A DNA stretch of 64,000 bases from NCBI GenBank assembly GCA_031763025.1, contig JASSKH010000029.1:7440263-7504262 (forward strand), given 5' to 3'. The notes beneath the pieces are model-generated. The model did not search any database. It had not been told where the DNA came from and worked only from the letters and a program-made list of their open reading frames with translations. This DNA is from Macrocystis pyrifera. Its lineage: Eukaryota; Sar; Phaeophyceae; Laminariales; Laminariaceae. Of this stretch, positions 22,247-32,472 are shown piece by piece. The translations under genes and the position numbers were made by a program. Each line of letters begins with the position of its first letter. Within the stretch, counting starts at the first letter, position 1.

Positions 22247-22366
22247 TATGACGAGGGACCATAGTAAATACCAGGTAGGACCTATGATACGGTACACACT
22301 AAAACCTACATATTTACCTTTTTTTAGTAACAATATTTGGTCCCATTTACTATGGCCCCCGTAATA
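22247..22366. mobile_element. MITE family A with an internal TACCAGGTA insertion
   Basis: The arms are as in other copies, but AGTAAATA and GGACC, contiguous elsewhere, are separated here by CCAGGTA. This makes TACCAGGTA at 22269-22277. A few extra bases (GATA) also occur in the CCTACGGTACAC phrase. Confidence 0.85.
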
Positions 22367-22784
22367 ACGAAGAACATAGAGCTACTCAAGTGAGAAACCA
22401 CAGAAGACAAATGTAGATGCTAAGCAATACGTATTACAATATTGATATTCTTAATAAATCTTCGAATCACCATTTTAATAGGCTTTTGGGTATGGTCATC
22501 GAATTTTGCACTTTTAGCTTTTTGATACAAAATATATTTTTTTTCGGGTGAGGTATAGATGTTCTCAAGTGAGGAAGGAGCCTCAGAAAATTCTCGGAAA
22601 ATTCTCAGAAAATCATTGCAGGGGCTTTACACCTCTACATACCGTTGCACGCCTACTTTTGTCGCGAGAAGGGTGCAGCATTTCTCTGTCCCTCGTCTGT
22701 CCCTCGTCGACTAGCGCCTTATTTGTTTTATTTGTTATTCATCATTTATGGGATCGTGCGCTTCGGCCCACTTGCCGTTTCCAG

Positions 22785-22973
22785 ATGACCGTCTTCTCGT
22801 GGCCCCAAGGCCACTCCGGCGAGTTCCGCGACGATTTGCTCTCCGCCGAGCCGGAGTTCATGGAAACTGAAATTGGCGAGGAGGACGAGTTCTTGCTGAT
22901 TGCCTGCGACGGTCTGTGGGACGTGCTGGGCAAGCAGGAGGCGGTGGACCACGCCAAGAACTTCCTTGACGAG
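22785..22973 (+). CDS. PP2C phosphatase, exon 10 (GC donor)
   Basis: The acceptor is TTTCCAG. The donor is GACGAG|GCAAGT, a GC-AG type; phase 0 out. It encodes MTVFSWPQGHSGEFRDDLLS, then acidic residues, then DEFLLIACDGLWDVLGKQEA. The Asp of ACDGLWD is the third metal ligand. The nearby GT at 22978 would give the wrong phase for exon 11, so the GC donor is preferred. Confidence 0.9.
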
Positions 22974-23984
22974 GCAAGTTTTGTCGCTATTGTTGTTGTT
23001 GTTCTTGTTGTTTTGTGTTGTTTTGTTTCTGTTCTTTGTACTTTGAGGCATGTTCTTGTTTTTTTGTAGGAGTTGGTTTTGGTTTCGGTAAACATCGGTG
23101 TTGGGCTTGTGTTTTTTCATTTTGTGGTTTGGTGTTTTTTTGGTTGGTAGGTTGGTTTGTGATGTTGGGGGTTGGGTTTTGGTTCGTTTTTTTTGTTGTT
23201 TTGTTTTTGGCGTTTGGTTCAGGTATGATATGCGCTATGCTGTTTGGTTTTGGTTTGTCGTTTTCGGGTTAGGTTATGGTTTATTCTGCCTGGAGTTTGG
23301 TTTGGGTTTTGGTTTGGGCTTTGATTATGGGTCATGGTTGATGCTTGTTTTTTTTTTTTAATTGTTATCGGTTGCGTCCCCTTCGTAGGTCACTCGTGGC
23401 GTGCTTGCGTTTGATGTTTGTTTGCTGTTTCTGGTCGGGGCTTCCAGCTATAGGACCCCTGGAGCTTGTCGAAGCGGGGGAGGGGGGAGCGCTCGAGGTT
23501 GCCACGGTGTGGTCTTAAAAAACGCTTTGTTGTCTTGGCGTCCTGCCTGCTGTTTCCATGCTGCTATTCCTATACTGGGGTACCCGTATTTCTATGCTTT
23601 GCGTATTTCCTGCTGTTTGTGCGCTGGGCGCTTTCCTTGCTGTTTTTTATATGCCGTCGTTTTTCCTGCTGTTCCCATACTGGCATTGCTTTCGATGCCG
23701 GGATTTCCATTATTTTTCAACTCTGGTGTTCGTTTCCTGCTATCGCTAAGCTGGGGTTTCCATACCGCTTTTCCTTTGCTGGTGCTTCTCCCCTGCTATT
23801 TCTGAAGCTGAGGTTTCCATGCCGGGATTTTCACGATACAGTAGGGTTTCCGACGAAGTTGGCATTCGCTCGCCCCCCCGCTTTCGCTCACTCGTTTAAG
23901 TTCCACCCCCCTTATTTTCTGGCGTTTTTTGTTTTGGACCAATTTCTTGGACTGGACTAACACCCCCCCCCCCCTCCCCCATGA

Positions 23985-24200
23985 GATAGATGGTGGCCAC
24001 GGGCGGCGAAGCAGGAACGGGATGAGACTAGCAAAAATTGCTTATGTACGATATAGAAACAACTTAAGGAGCGTCCAACAGTTGGGGATGTCTCTATTAG
24101 GAGTAGAAAACGGTGCTCCGCCCCGAATGGAATGCCTGGTCAATGATCAAAGGACTAAGGCAAGAAACAAGTGAGTACGCCTCCCCCCCCCACCCCCCCC
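23985..24200 (-). repeat. repeat family F, inverted copy in PP2C intron 10
   Basis: ATGGTGGCCACGGGCGGCGA, then TTGGGGATGTCTCTATTAGG, GGTGCTCCGCCCCGAATGG and AAACAAGTGAGTAC before a C-rich run. Colinear with the copy in intron 9. Confidence 0.8.
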
Positions 24201-24275
24201 CCACCCCCCCCCCCACCCCTACTTTCTGACTTTTTTATTGTTTGTTAGACTAATGACTTGGGACTGGACTGACTG

Positions 24276-24276
<1 letters not shown>

Positions 24277-24341
<65 letters not shown>

Positions 24342-24364
24342 CCCCCCCCCCACCCCCCCCCCCC
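24277..24364 (+). repeat. 88-base poly(C) tract
   Basis: Almost uninterrupted C with one T, one A and a G near its right end, in PP2C intron 10. Confidence 0.95.
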
Positions 24365-24453
24365 GCCCCCGCCCCTATTTTCTGATGCCTGGTTCTTGTT
24401 TGCTGGACCAATGACTTGGACTGGACTCAACTGGACTGGACTCGGCTGTACAG

Positions 24454-24567
24454 GGGCTATGTGCGCAGGCTGTGGCGGAGCGCATGTGCGAGCTGGCGTA
24501 CCGGATGGGCACTTCGGATAATGTGACGGCGGTCGTCGTCCAGTTCCACCACTACCGCCCCTTCTAA
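24454..24567 (+). CDS. PP2C phosphatase, exon 11 and stop
   Basis: The acceptor is TGTACAG; an alternative in-frame AG is at 24467-24468. It encodes the C-terminal helix VAERMCELAYRMGTSDNVTA and then VVVQFHHYRPF. The SDN Asp is the fourth metal ligand. The stop is TAA at 24565-24567. The protein ends only eleven residues after the last conserved strand. Confidence 0.92.
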   Translation, partial: GLCAQAVAERMCELAYRMGTSDNVTAVVVQFHHYRPF

Positions 24568-25013
24568 GGCTTCTTGTCGGCTCGCTCGCTCGCTCCGCGC
24601 GCGTGGGAGAGTGGGGCGTGGGGGCGTGGAGGAGTGGTGCTGAAAGGAACGTGGACGAGGTTGCCGAGACACAGAAGACGACTTTTTTCGGAGTGGCTGG
24701 TGTGTCACGGCTGGTTGATGCCGTGTGCGGTCCAACTACACTTCCTCCCCCTCCTGGGGGCTTCTCGCTCGCTTCGCGCGGCGGCGGCGGCGGCGGCGGC
24801 CGTGGGGATTAGTGCGGCCGGGATGAAGAAGATGGCGTTTATCAAGGCGTGCGGGAGAGGAGTGTAAAGACACAAGAACGTACTTTAAGTGGTGCCGAAT
24901 TGTCCTGAAAAACTCCCGGAAAATATATGGGAAAACTTCTTGGAAACGTCCTGGAAAGTTCTTCTGCAACGTCTTGAGAACGTGCTGAGTGCTGAATAGT
25001 TGCTGCCGAGTAC
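24568..25013. other. probable PP2C 3' UTR and flank
   Basis: GC-rich after the stop, becoming AT-rich from 24870. No poly(A) signal of the AATAAA type is obvious before 25087. Confidence 0.4.
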
Positions 25014-25129
25014 CTGAAAATCACAGAACCGTGAGTCCTGAAAAGTTCTGAAACTTATGAAAATGACGAACTGGGACGACACGAAACAATAAACGAGCGA
25101 AAATACTAACTGAGGAAGACATTGGTGCG

Positions 25130-25172
<43 letters not shown>

Positions 25173-25441
25173 GGGGGGGGGGGCTGGAAGTTCCTGAAAA
25201 TCACAGAACCGTGAGCCCTGAAAAGTTCTGAAACTTATGAAAATGACGAACTGGGACATGCAACAATAAAACGAGCGAAAATACTAATTGAGGAAGAAGT
25301 CGGTGCGGGTGGGTGGGGGGGGGACTGGGAAAAGTCCCTGAACCGTGAGTCCTGAAAAGTTCTGAAACTTATGAAAATGACGAACTGGGACGACGTGAAA
25401 CAATGAACGAGCGAAAAATAACAATTGAGAAGAAGTTGATG

Positions 25442-25480
<39 letters not shown>

Positions 25481-25490
25481 GGGAGAAAGG
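25014..25490 (+). repeat. three-unit tandem repeat, each with a G-tract
   Basis: Units begin at about 25014, 25195 and 25340 with ACAGAACCGTGAGTCCTGAA, AGTTCTGAAACTTATGAAAA and TGACGAACTGGGAC, then GAAAATACTAACTGAGGAAG and a G-tract (about 50, 10 and 37 bases). The G-tract lengths differ far more than the rest of the unit. Confidence 0.9.
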
Positions 25491-26611
25491 ATTTTGCTGA
25501 GCAAGAAAAAGTGGCACGCGAGAGCATTTGTTGTATGTCTAGTTGCTCTTGAAATAGTTTTGCTGCTGTTTTTTTGGGGGGGGGGGGTTGCGGTGGGATT
25601 GCGGTGTCGATGACCCATTCGGTCCAGCACTCCCGCAGAGCATACGTAGCTTATATATCTATATACCTCGTTGTAGCGATCGCTACTCTTTTTTTTCTTG
25701 AAGTAAGTGGTACCAAATGTGTGCATGTGTTTTTTCAGCGAGGGTCGGGATGGGGGGGGACGGGGGGGGGGGAACGGGAGAGTCGCCGCGGAGAAAAGCA
25801 TATGACGAAGTACACACCCGTGCGATCTCGCCCAAGGTGATTGTACTGTAAGGCGCTATCACTCAAGGAAAAAGGGGTGTCAGTGTCGCGTCAAAGCGTG
25901 CTATTTTGTTTTTTTTTTTTTGGAGGTCGCTGAAGGCGAACTCACTTATAAGGCGATGTCACGCAAGGAAAAAGCGGTGTCAGCGCTACCTCAAAACGTG
26001 CGTTTTTTTTTCGATTTTTTTTTTTCGGGGAGCTTTTGCAAAAAATCCATGGGGCTAGGCTGACGTTCGGGGCGAAGCAACCCTCGACCCCCACGGCATC
26101 CCGCGCTATGGTCTCTCAGCTGCGGTCCCAGATATCCATGTATCTGGTGGCATTCCATGGGAGTAGTAGGTCCTCGATCGGAGGTGCTATGATGTGGTCG
26201 CTGTCTCATTGACTCGCTGCTAGCTCGGCGGCTGATTGCTGTGTCGGTAGTGGTTTATTGCTGCCTCGGTGGTGGCTTAGTGTCCAAGAGCAACGCTCAA
26301 AGCATTTTTGTGCACGAGCCTTCCAAGTTTTCTTTCCGTGTGCGTGCTTAGTTGGTCCTGCGCGCTGTCCCCAAAATACAGAACGCGGCTTCCTTGTACA
26401 GAGAGACGAACTCCCTCAGAGTGTGTTGGTTTTCATAGTGGCGGCGTCGCCGGTGGTGGGAGGGGGAGGGGGAGGATAGCAGAATGTCCTTTCCACCTCG
26501 TAGTGGCAGTGTGTAGAGGCGGTGGTGGTGGTGGTGGTGAGTGGGCGAGGGAGAGAATTATGGTGTTTTTCCTCGAGGGGGGGTAGTACAGTAGTGGCTC
26601 CCCTCTAGTGC
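25491..26611. other. intergenic, two-copy repeat near 25850-26005
   Basis: A ~115-bp unit with AAGGCGMTRTCACKCAAGGA, AAAAGSGGTGTCAG and CGTGC is present twice. The rest is G-rich low complexity with no gene seen. Confidence 0.6.
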
Positions 26612-26776
26612 CGGTTGCCCGGTATAGTGCCGATGGATTCGCTTGGCCCAGATGCGATTAACCAGTTTGTCAGTGTGCGGAGTAATTAGTGCCGGTTGAC
26701 GCTATTTAGTGCCGGTATTGTTGGTTGGCGCATGCATACCGGCACTATAGAGGGACCGGCACTACTATTGCCGGGC
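26612..26776 (-). mobile_element. MITE family C, copy 1
   Basis: GTGCCGGT-type ends flank an inner GGCGCATGCATACCGGCACT. It matches, in reverse complement, the element at 29205-29405. Confidence 0.7.
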
Positions 26777-27071
26777 GCCGTTAAAAGCTGTTGCCGCCTT
26801 ATTTGTGTTGTCTTCTGATTTTTGATGCGCTTTGTGCCGCGCGGTCTGGCACTTTTTTTTGTGTTGACCTTTTGATTTTTTTTGTTTTGTTTTGTTTTGT
26901 TTGCTGTTGTTGCTGGTCGGTGCGTTCTAGATTCACCTATAAGAGACGGCCAACGTATTTGTATGGCTCGGAAAATCGAAGTTTCGAAAAAATCGAAAAA
27001 TTGCAGCCGATACGTTTTTTTTTTTGTGTGGTGTGAGTCTTGACAGCCTCGTCTGCTAAAAGATGACACGA

Positions 27072-27137
27072 TCATAAAAGGGGAGGGGAGGGGGGGAGGG
27101 AGGGAGGGAGGGAGGGAGGGAGGGGGGGGGGGGGGGG
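27072..27137 (+). repeat. (GGGA)n and poly(G)
   Basis: Tetranucleotide GGGA repeats followed by a 17-base G run. Confidence 0.9.
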
Positions 27138-27545
27138 AAGGAAGTGGGGTGACTTTCCCTTGCTTTCTTTCATTTATTTTGCGTCGTGTAGCCAGGACTT
27201 GTTCGCCTGTTGTGTATTACGGCGAATATTTTACTCCCTTCCGGAAAATCACTCGGAGGATGCTTGAATGATGGCCGATTGGGAGAAGATACATGTGGAC
27301 GAGGCGCGCGCGGGGCATGGCGGGGGGGGGGGGGGGGGGGGGGGTTGGCGGCATGCGTGTGTGATGATGGTCGCGCTTCCTGCAGACCAGACCACCACAG
27401 ACTGTTCGTGGAGTCAACGCTGAGGAGTAGTTTAAGGTGTGGCGACGCCTGGACGAACCGCTCGAGACTCGGGGTCAGGATTTGTATGTGTGGTTTATGG
27501 TTTTGCTTGGTTGGTGTGCATTTTGAGGGTGGGGGGCGGGGAGGC
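27130..27545 (+). repeat. dispersed repeat E, copy 1
   Basis: A block of about 415 bp matching 36590-37010. Shared phrases include GTGGGGTGACTTTCCCTTG, TTTTGCGTCGTGTAG, ATGGCCGATTGGGA, CTTCYTGCAGACCARACCAC and GTGTGCRTTTTGAGGGTGGG. No ends or target duplication were identified. Confidence 0.8.
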
Positions 27546-28456
27546 GCAAATCCCAGCCCCCCCCCCCCCCCCTCCTCCTCCCTCTATGTTTGTTGAGCCA
27601 ATTGTTTCGCGTCATCATGGTACGACATGGCAGCAGTTAAGATGTGTTGGTGGTGTCGGTGGTAGGGGCGGGGGGGGGTAAGTGAAGGTTTAAGATTTTT
27701 GTGGAGTGAGCAGAAACATCACAAGGTGCGGTATGATCGATCGGTGCTTTTGGTAGCAGATGACGATGAAGGTTTGAGGTTTTGTGGAGTTGTTGTGAAA
27801 ACAGCATCACAACAAAGAATTGTGAAATCGATCAGTAGCAGATGGTGGGTTCGCGTTGGATAGTACTGCGGGCGCTGGGTGTGGCGCTTAGTTGCTGCTA
27901 CGTAGGTGTGTTGGTTAGGGTTGGGGGGGGGGGGGTTGAGCCCATCGCGCTACATAGCCCTGATCCTAACTCAAAGTCATGGTTGCCTTGTTCACGCATG
28001 AGGGAGAGACATACCTGGTATATACGTGATACAGGCTGCCTCTTCCTGTTTCTCCCCCCCTCCAAGTAGCGGTATAGGATATTGAACCCCTTTGCGGGCA
28101 GTAGTAGGCGATATACAGTGATGTGGTGATGAGATGGTTGATTGATGATAATTGTAATGATAAACAGCGGCATCAACAACAACAAAACATGGATGACGGA
28201 ATAACAAGTGGCCGTGTGAGAGGATAACGATGACCGATACATTATAACGACTGGCGGGGTCGTCTCTCCGCTCTCGCTGTGCAGTACCGCCAGCGCTATG
28301 ATGCAAGAGGTCGCCTGTTTGTTATCGTTAGTGGAAGAAAGAGCACGAAATTGGAAGGTGGAAGTAAGTGTGGTGAGCTTAACCTTTGTTTTTTACCAAT
28401 CCGCCGGAGGATTGAAAAAAACAAAAAGAAAGTAAAAAGGGAGGCACTGATACTAC
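27546..28456. other. intergenic, no gene seen
   Basis: Low-complexity G/C tracts and a TACCTGGTA at 28012. No recognisable frame. Confidence 0.5.
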
Positions 28457-28565
28457 TATTACGGGGGTCCATAGTTAACAAAACCTATGGTATACATAAA
28501 AACCTATATATTTACCTATTTTTACTAACAAAATTTGGTCCCGTTAACTACGGACCCCCGTAATA
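28457..28565. mobile_element. MITE family A
   Basis: TATTACGGGGGTCCATAG to CGGACCCCCGTAATA, with the GTTAAC subtype of arm in place of GTAAAT. Confidence 0.9.
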
Positions 28566-28802
28566 ATACTCGCACTACTACTATATTCGTACTGTACTTT
28601 TCTACTACTGCTGCTGCTACTACTATAATACTACTACTCCCAATACTACTACTTACTACGACGATTACTATACTACTACAAGCAGTACTACTACTACTAC
28701 CACTACTACTACTGCTTGCTACTTCTACGAGTACTATTAATACTATCTCGCATGTACTACTACTACTACTACGAATACTACCACAACTACTACTGCTACT
28801 AC
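28566..28802 (+). repeat. (TAC)n imperfect trinucleotide tract
   Basis: Long ACT/TAC-rich stretch between two MITEs. Confidence 0.9.
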
Positions 28803-29168
28803 TATTACGGGCGTCCATAGTTAACAGGACCTATGGTATACATAAAAACCTGTATAGTTAGCTATTTTTACTAACAATATTTGGTCCTGTTAACTATGGC
28901 CCCCGTAATATTACGGGGGGACCATAGTTAACAGGACCTACGGTACACACACGGGGGGGTCCATAGTTAACAGGACCTATGGTATACATAAAAACCTGTA
29001 TAGTTAGCTATTTTTACTAACAATATTTGGTCCTGTTAACTATGGCCCCCCGTAATATTACGGGGGACCATAGTTAACAGGACCTACGGTACACACAAAC
29101 ACCTATGCGTATATTTCCCCTATTTTCACTGACAATATTTGGTCCTATTTGCCATGGTCCCCCGTAAT
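28803..29168. mobile_element. cluster of adjoining MITE family A copies
   Basis: A full copy at 28803-28910, a truncated left arm at 28909-28950, a copy at 28951-29057 and a full copy at 29056-29168. Neighbours share the TA of CCCCCGTAATATTACGGGG, so each new copy appears to have inserted at the TA flanking the previous one. Confidence 0.88.
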
Positions 29169-29204
29169 ACTACTACTACGATTGTACCGCTACCATACTA
29201 CTAT

Positions 29205-29405
29205 TAATATGGTCCCTCCATGTATAGTGCCGGTATGCATGCGCCAGCCAACAAGACCGGCACTAAAATTGCGGCAGCCAGCACTGCTTCGCACTCTACC
29301 ACGCTTGGTGAATCCCATTACTATGGTGTCCGTGCCAACCGATTCCAGAGACAGGCACTAATAGTAGGCAACCGGCACTACTGTGCTCAACCGGCATAGA
29401 GGGAC
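29205..29405 (+). mobile_element. MITE family C, copy 2
   Basis: ATAGTGCCGGTATGCATGCG to CAACCGGCATAGAGGGACC. Inner GTGCCGGT repeats are inverted. Related to 26612-26776. Confidence 0.7.
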
Positions 29406-29479
29406 CAAAACATCCTTTTTTTCGTGGCCACTCAATCAAGTAGTCGTATCTATACATATATACCTGGTACTATTTTAAT

Positions 29480-29650
29480 CATCACTTTCACTTTCCCGCT
29501 TAACTCGTAGGAGGTTTGACCCTCAGCGGTCTTCTTCTGGACAAGCCGTGGTTACAGGTGTCGTCCCTCCCCCCCCCCCCGGTACGTGCCTTCATTTTTT
29601 GTCGAGCACAGGGTTCAGCATTTCCTCTGCTCGCCGATTTTCATCGAAGG
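29480..29650 (+). repeat. dispersed repeat D, copy 1
   Basis: Contains TTCTGGACAAGCCGTGGTTA, GTGTCGTCCCTCC, GTACGTGCCTTCATTTTT and GTTCAGCATTTCC. Other copies are at 30240, 42730 and 56800. Confidence 0.75.
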
Positions 29651-30239
29651 TAGCTCACGCTTTCGCGCTTTCCGCTAATCAATTTTTTATGCAAGAAAAA
29701 GTCATTACGCATCAAAGGTAATAATATGTAACGGATTTTTCGCTCTTTCTCTTTGCACACCCTCGCAACACACGCCGTTTTGCCGTTGTTCTCCGCACAC
29801 CGCCTACCCCCCTATGCCGGACAAAAGAAGACGAGGCAAGATGCGTATAGCTAGGTGTGTCCTGTTGTGAATCCCTGCCAAGTGCAAAGCGGCATGGACC
29901 TTGGGACCGACTACCGCTAGCAGGTGTGCCTATGGCTTTGCTCTGGTCACTCACACGAGGTGCTTGACGGTGTTGGAAGTTATAGACTCTTGTACTACCT
30001 GTAGTCTGTTGCTGCTTGCCTCGCCGGACGTCTTCTGGACGAAGGGGCGAGGCGTTCATCAGTCTGAGGGGATACCATAGCATCCCGAAGCAAGCTCGAT
30101 AGGCGGAAGTCCACTAGTGAGTCCGAGGGCAGGAAGGAGGTGCGTGAGCTGTGTTCGGTTTTCGCTCGAAAAGAAACAACAACAAAAATGTCGGCAGGCT
30201 GCGGCAGGCGGTGTGTGGTCATTTTTATGTTCGTTTTGG

Positions 30240-30430
30240 CATCACTTTTACTTTCCAGCTGAACTCACATACAAGTTTTTTTTGCCCTCAGCGACCTTAT
30301 TATGGACAAGCCGTGGTACTACTGTACGTACGTACGTGCCTTCGTTTTTATCGCGCGCATAGAGTTCAGCACTCCCATCGCTCGTCGTCGATTTGCATCG
30401 ATTTTTTTGCCAACTGGCGCCCTCGCGCAT
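30240..30430 (+). repeat. dispersed repeat D, copy 2
   Basis: CATCACTTTTACTTTCCAGC, TGGACAAGCCGTGGTACTAC, GTACGTGCCTTCGTTTTTAT and TCGCGC, in the same order as copy 1. Confidence 0.8.
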
Positions 30431-30476
30431 TCGGCGGTCAGCGCATGGTTGTGTTGATTCCTGTGATGTTCCACAT

Positions 30477-30513
30477 TTGTTGTTGTTGTAGCAATTGTTG
30501 TTGTTGTTGTTGG

Positions 30514-30544
<31 letters not shown>

Positions 30545-30590
30545 GGTGTTGGTGTTGTTGTTGTTGCTGCTGCTGCTGTTGTCTGTGGGT
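30477..30590 (+). repeat. (TTG)n trinucleotide tract
   Basis: About 35 TTG/CTG/GTG triplets. Reading it as poly-Asn or poly-Gln on the minus strand has no flanking support. Confidence 0.9.
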
Positions 30591-31906
30591 GGCCTGTGAA
30601 TTGCTCTCTCTCTGCCGATGGTGATCAAGAACGAGGCAGCGACGAAATACCGCACCCACTATACAGCACATACAGCACACACGTACAGTAATTTTGGTTC
30701 GATATCCAGCAACACTAATAATACTATCGCTCACTCACAACACACAAAGCTATGACACGCGTCACTCACCAGATATATCTCGAGAGAGGCTGGGCATCGT
30801 CTCTCACGGTTTCTGGACGATAACCACCGGTCAGAATTCGTACCACACCAGCAACAACAACAACAGCAGTAGTACCAGGTACCTCCTCTGTAGAAATAAT
30901 AGTAGTTATTGATAGACTGTCTGGTTGAAGCATTTCGACTGAGAATGATGTGGGCTTGGCTCGTGGTGTTTCCATTCAAGACAACCCTCCACATCGTCGC
31001 TCTCGCCTTTTGCAGCATGAAATCACACATGCACATAATACTACGAGCCTGTACTGTACCAGGTATACCTTTACAGTACCGGGTACATAGTGTTAACGTG
31101 TGCGCTTGGTGGTTGATGGGTATTCCCTGCGATCCAAAGATTCAATATCCAGGATCCAGGTTCCAGGATGAGGGATCCAGGATCCAGGATTTTTCAAAAT
31201 TCTGGAACCACGGGCAGCGTTACCAATGAAGTTTTCTTTTTAATACACTAGTGCAGCAAAATTTCACCGCGTTGTTTTGTTCGCGGTCTTCTGTCTTCGG
31301 TAGTCGGCGCCAGCGCGCCAGAGCCCAACGCCCAGCGGTATAACGGTCTATTAATAGTGCGGGACCCTAAAGAGTGCGTACCCCCAAACTGTCTTCACCA
31401 AAACTGAGTGGGGGGCAAGGCGCTGCGCCGAGAGCGACCAAAACGATGATATATTTTTGTGTTGTCAACCGTCTGCGAGTACTACTGCATATAGCGTGAG
31501 CGCCTATAGCAGTACGGGTAGGAACATGTTCTAAAATAACACTTCTTGGGCAAACTGCAGTCCCGTTTTTTTTTTGCAACCCACTCAAATTCTAAGTAAT
31601 TTGTCCCCCAAAACGGGACTGCAGTTTGCCCTAAAAGGGGCAAGCGCGTACTGTACGACTCCTTGCATTGTGCATCGTGCACCAATCGGTATCATGCAGT
31701 GCGCCCCCCCCCAATCATGCATTGGCAACTATGGTAACGGTTGATGTATCCGTCACTTTTTATCGTTACTTTGCTCGGCTCAAGTCCGAAGAAGGCTAGA
31801 CAATTTAATAATATTAATAGTGTTGCTGGCGAGTTGACAAAAAACTAAACCATTGTTGGTTCGAAGTCGTCGGAATCACACACCGCACAGAGCACACAGC
31901 AGCCAA
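30591..31906. other. intergenic, no gene seen
   Basis: Holds TACCAGGTA at 30873 and 31057, a variant TACCGGGTA at 31076, a GGATCCAG mini-repeat at 31150-31190, and a family B MITE at about 31545-31645. Confidence 0.55.
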
Positions 31907-32184
31907 TGTTATGGTACTGCTTTGAATGAGGCTGAAAACCCGGTAATTACCTGGGTTCAGATATTGGGATTGTATTTGTAGTTCTTGGGAGGCGTATCTT
32001 AAGTGGAAAACCAAGGGTTTTCCCAGCGAGGCACGAGTTTTGCTCTCAGTCTCCCCGTGTACGAAAGGAATAAAGTTGCTCTTCTTCTATCTCTAAGCAA
32101 ACAACACACGTGAGTACCAACGGGTACCGGCTTGATAGGCAAACCTGTCTAGGGATACAAAGTGTCACTACTTTGATCTTAACA
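31907..32184 (+). repeat. 5' LTR of gypsy element
   Basis: From TGTTATGGTACTGC to TTTGATCTTAACA. It contains TTACCTGGGTTCA, CCCAGCGAGGCACGAG, AAACAACACACGTGAGTACC and CAGGTTTGCC (reverse). Pairs with 36300-36577. Confidence 0.93.
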
Positions 32185-32199
32185 AATGAAGTCTATCGG

Positions 32200-32245
32200 C
32201 AGGACATGGCTCGTTGGTCGTGAGTCCGAATCTCACGTCCACCAT
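32200..32245 (+). other. tRNA-like fragment next to the 5' LTR
   Basis: GTGAG-TCCGAAT-CTCAC has the shape of a tRNA T arm with one loop change from TTCGAAT. It is preceded by a D-arm-like GGCTCGTTGGTC and followed by GTCCACC. GGAC at 32202 can pair with GTCC at 32237. There is no anticodon arm. It may be a captured tRNA relic or chance; it is in sense orientation and so is not an obvious primer-binding site. Confidence 0.35.
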
Positions 32246-32472
32246 GAAGACGCTTTTCAAAGAAAAGTGAATTTCCTCATGTCAAGAATCTGATAAAACA
32301 CTCGTCTTGGGTCCCCAGAGATTGTGGAGAACTGCGAAATAGGCACGTACGGGCCCATACGAAGACCAAGGACCCCGCTGTTCCGAAGGAGAGGAGAGTG
32401 TTATCAGGCTTAGATTGGGTAGGAGATTGATTAACCTTTTACCAGTAGCCCAACGGATTAAGACCTTAACAA

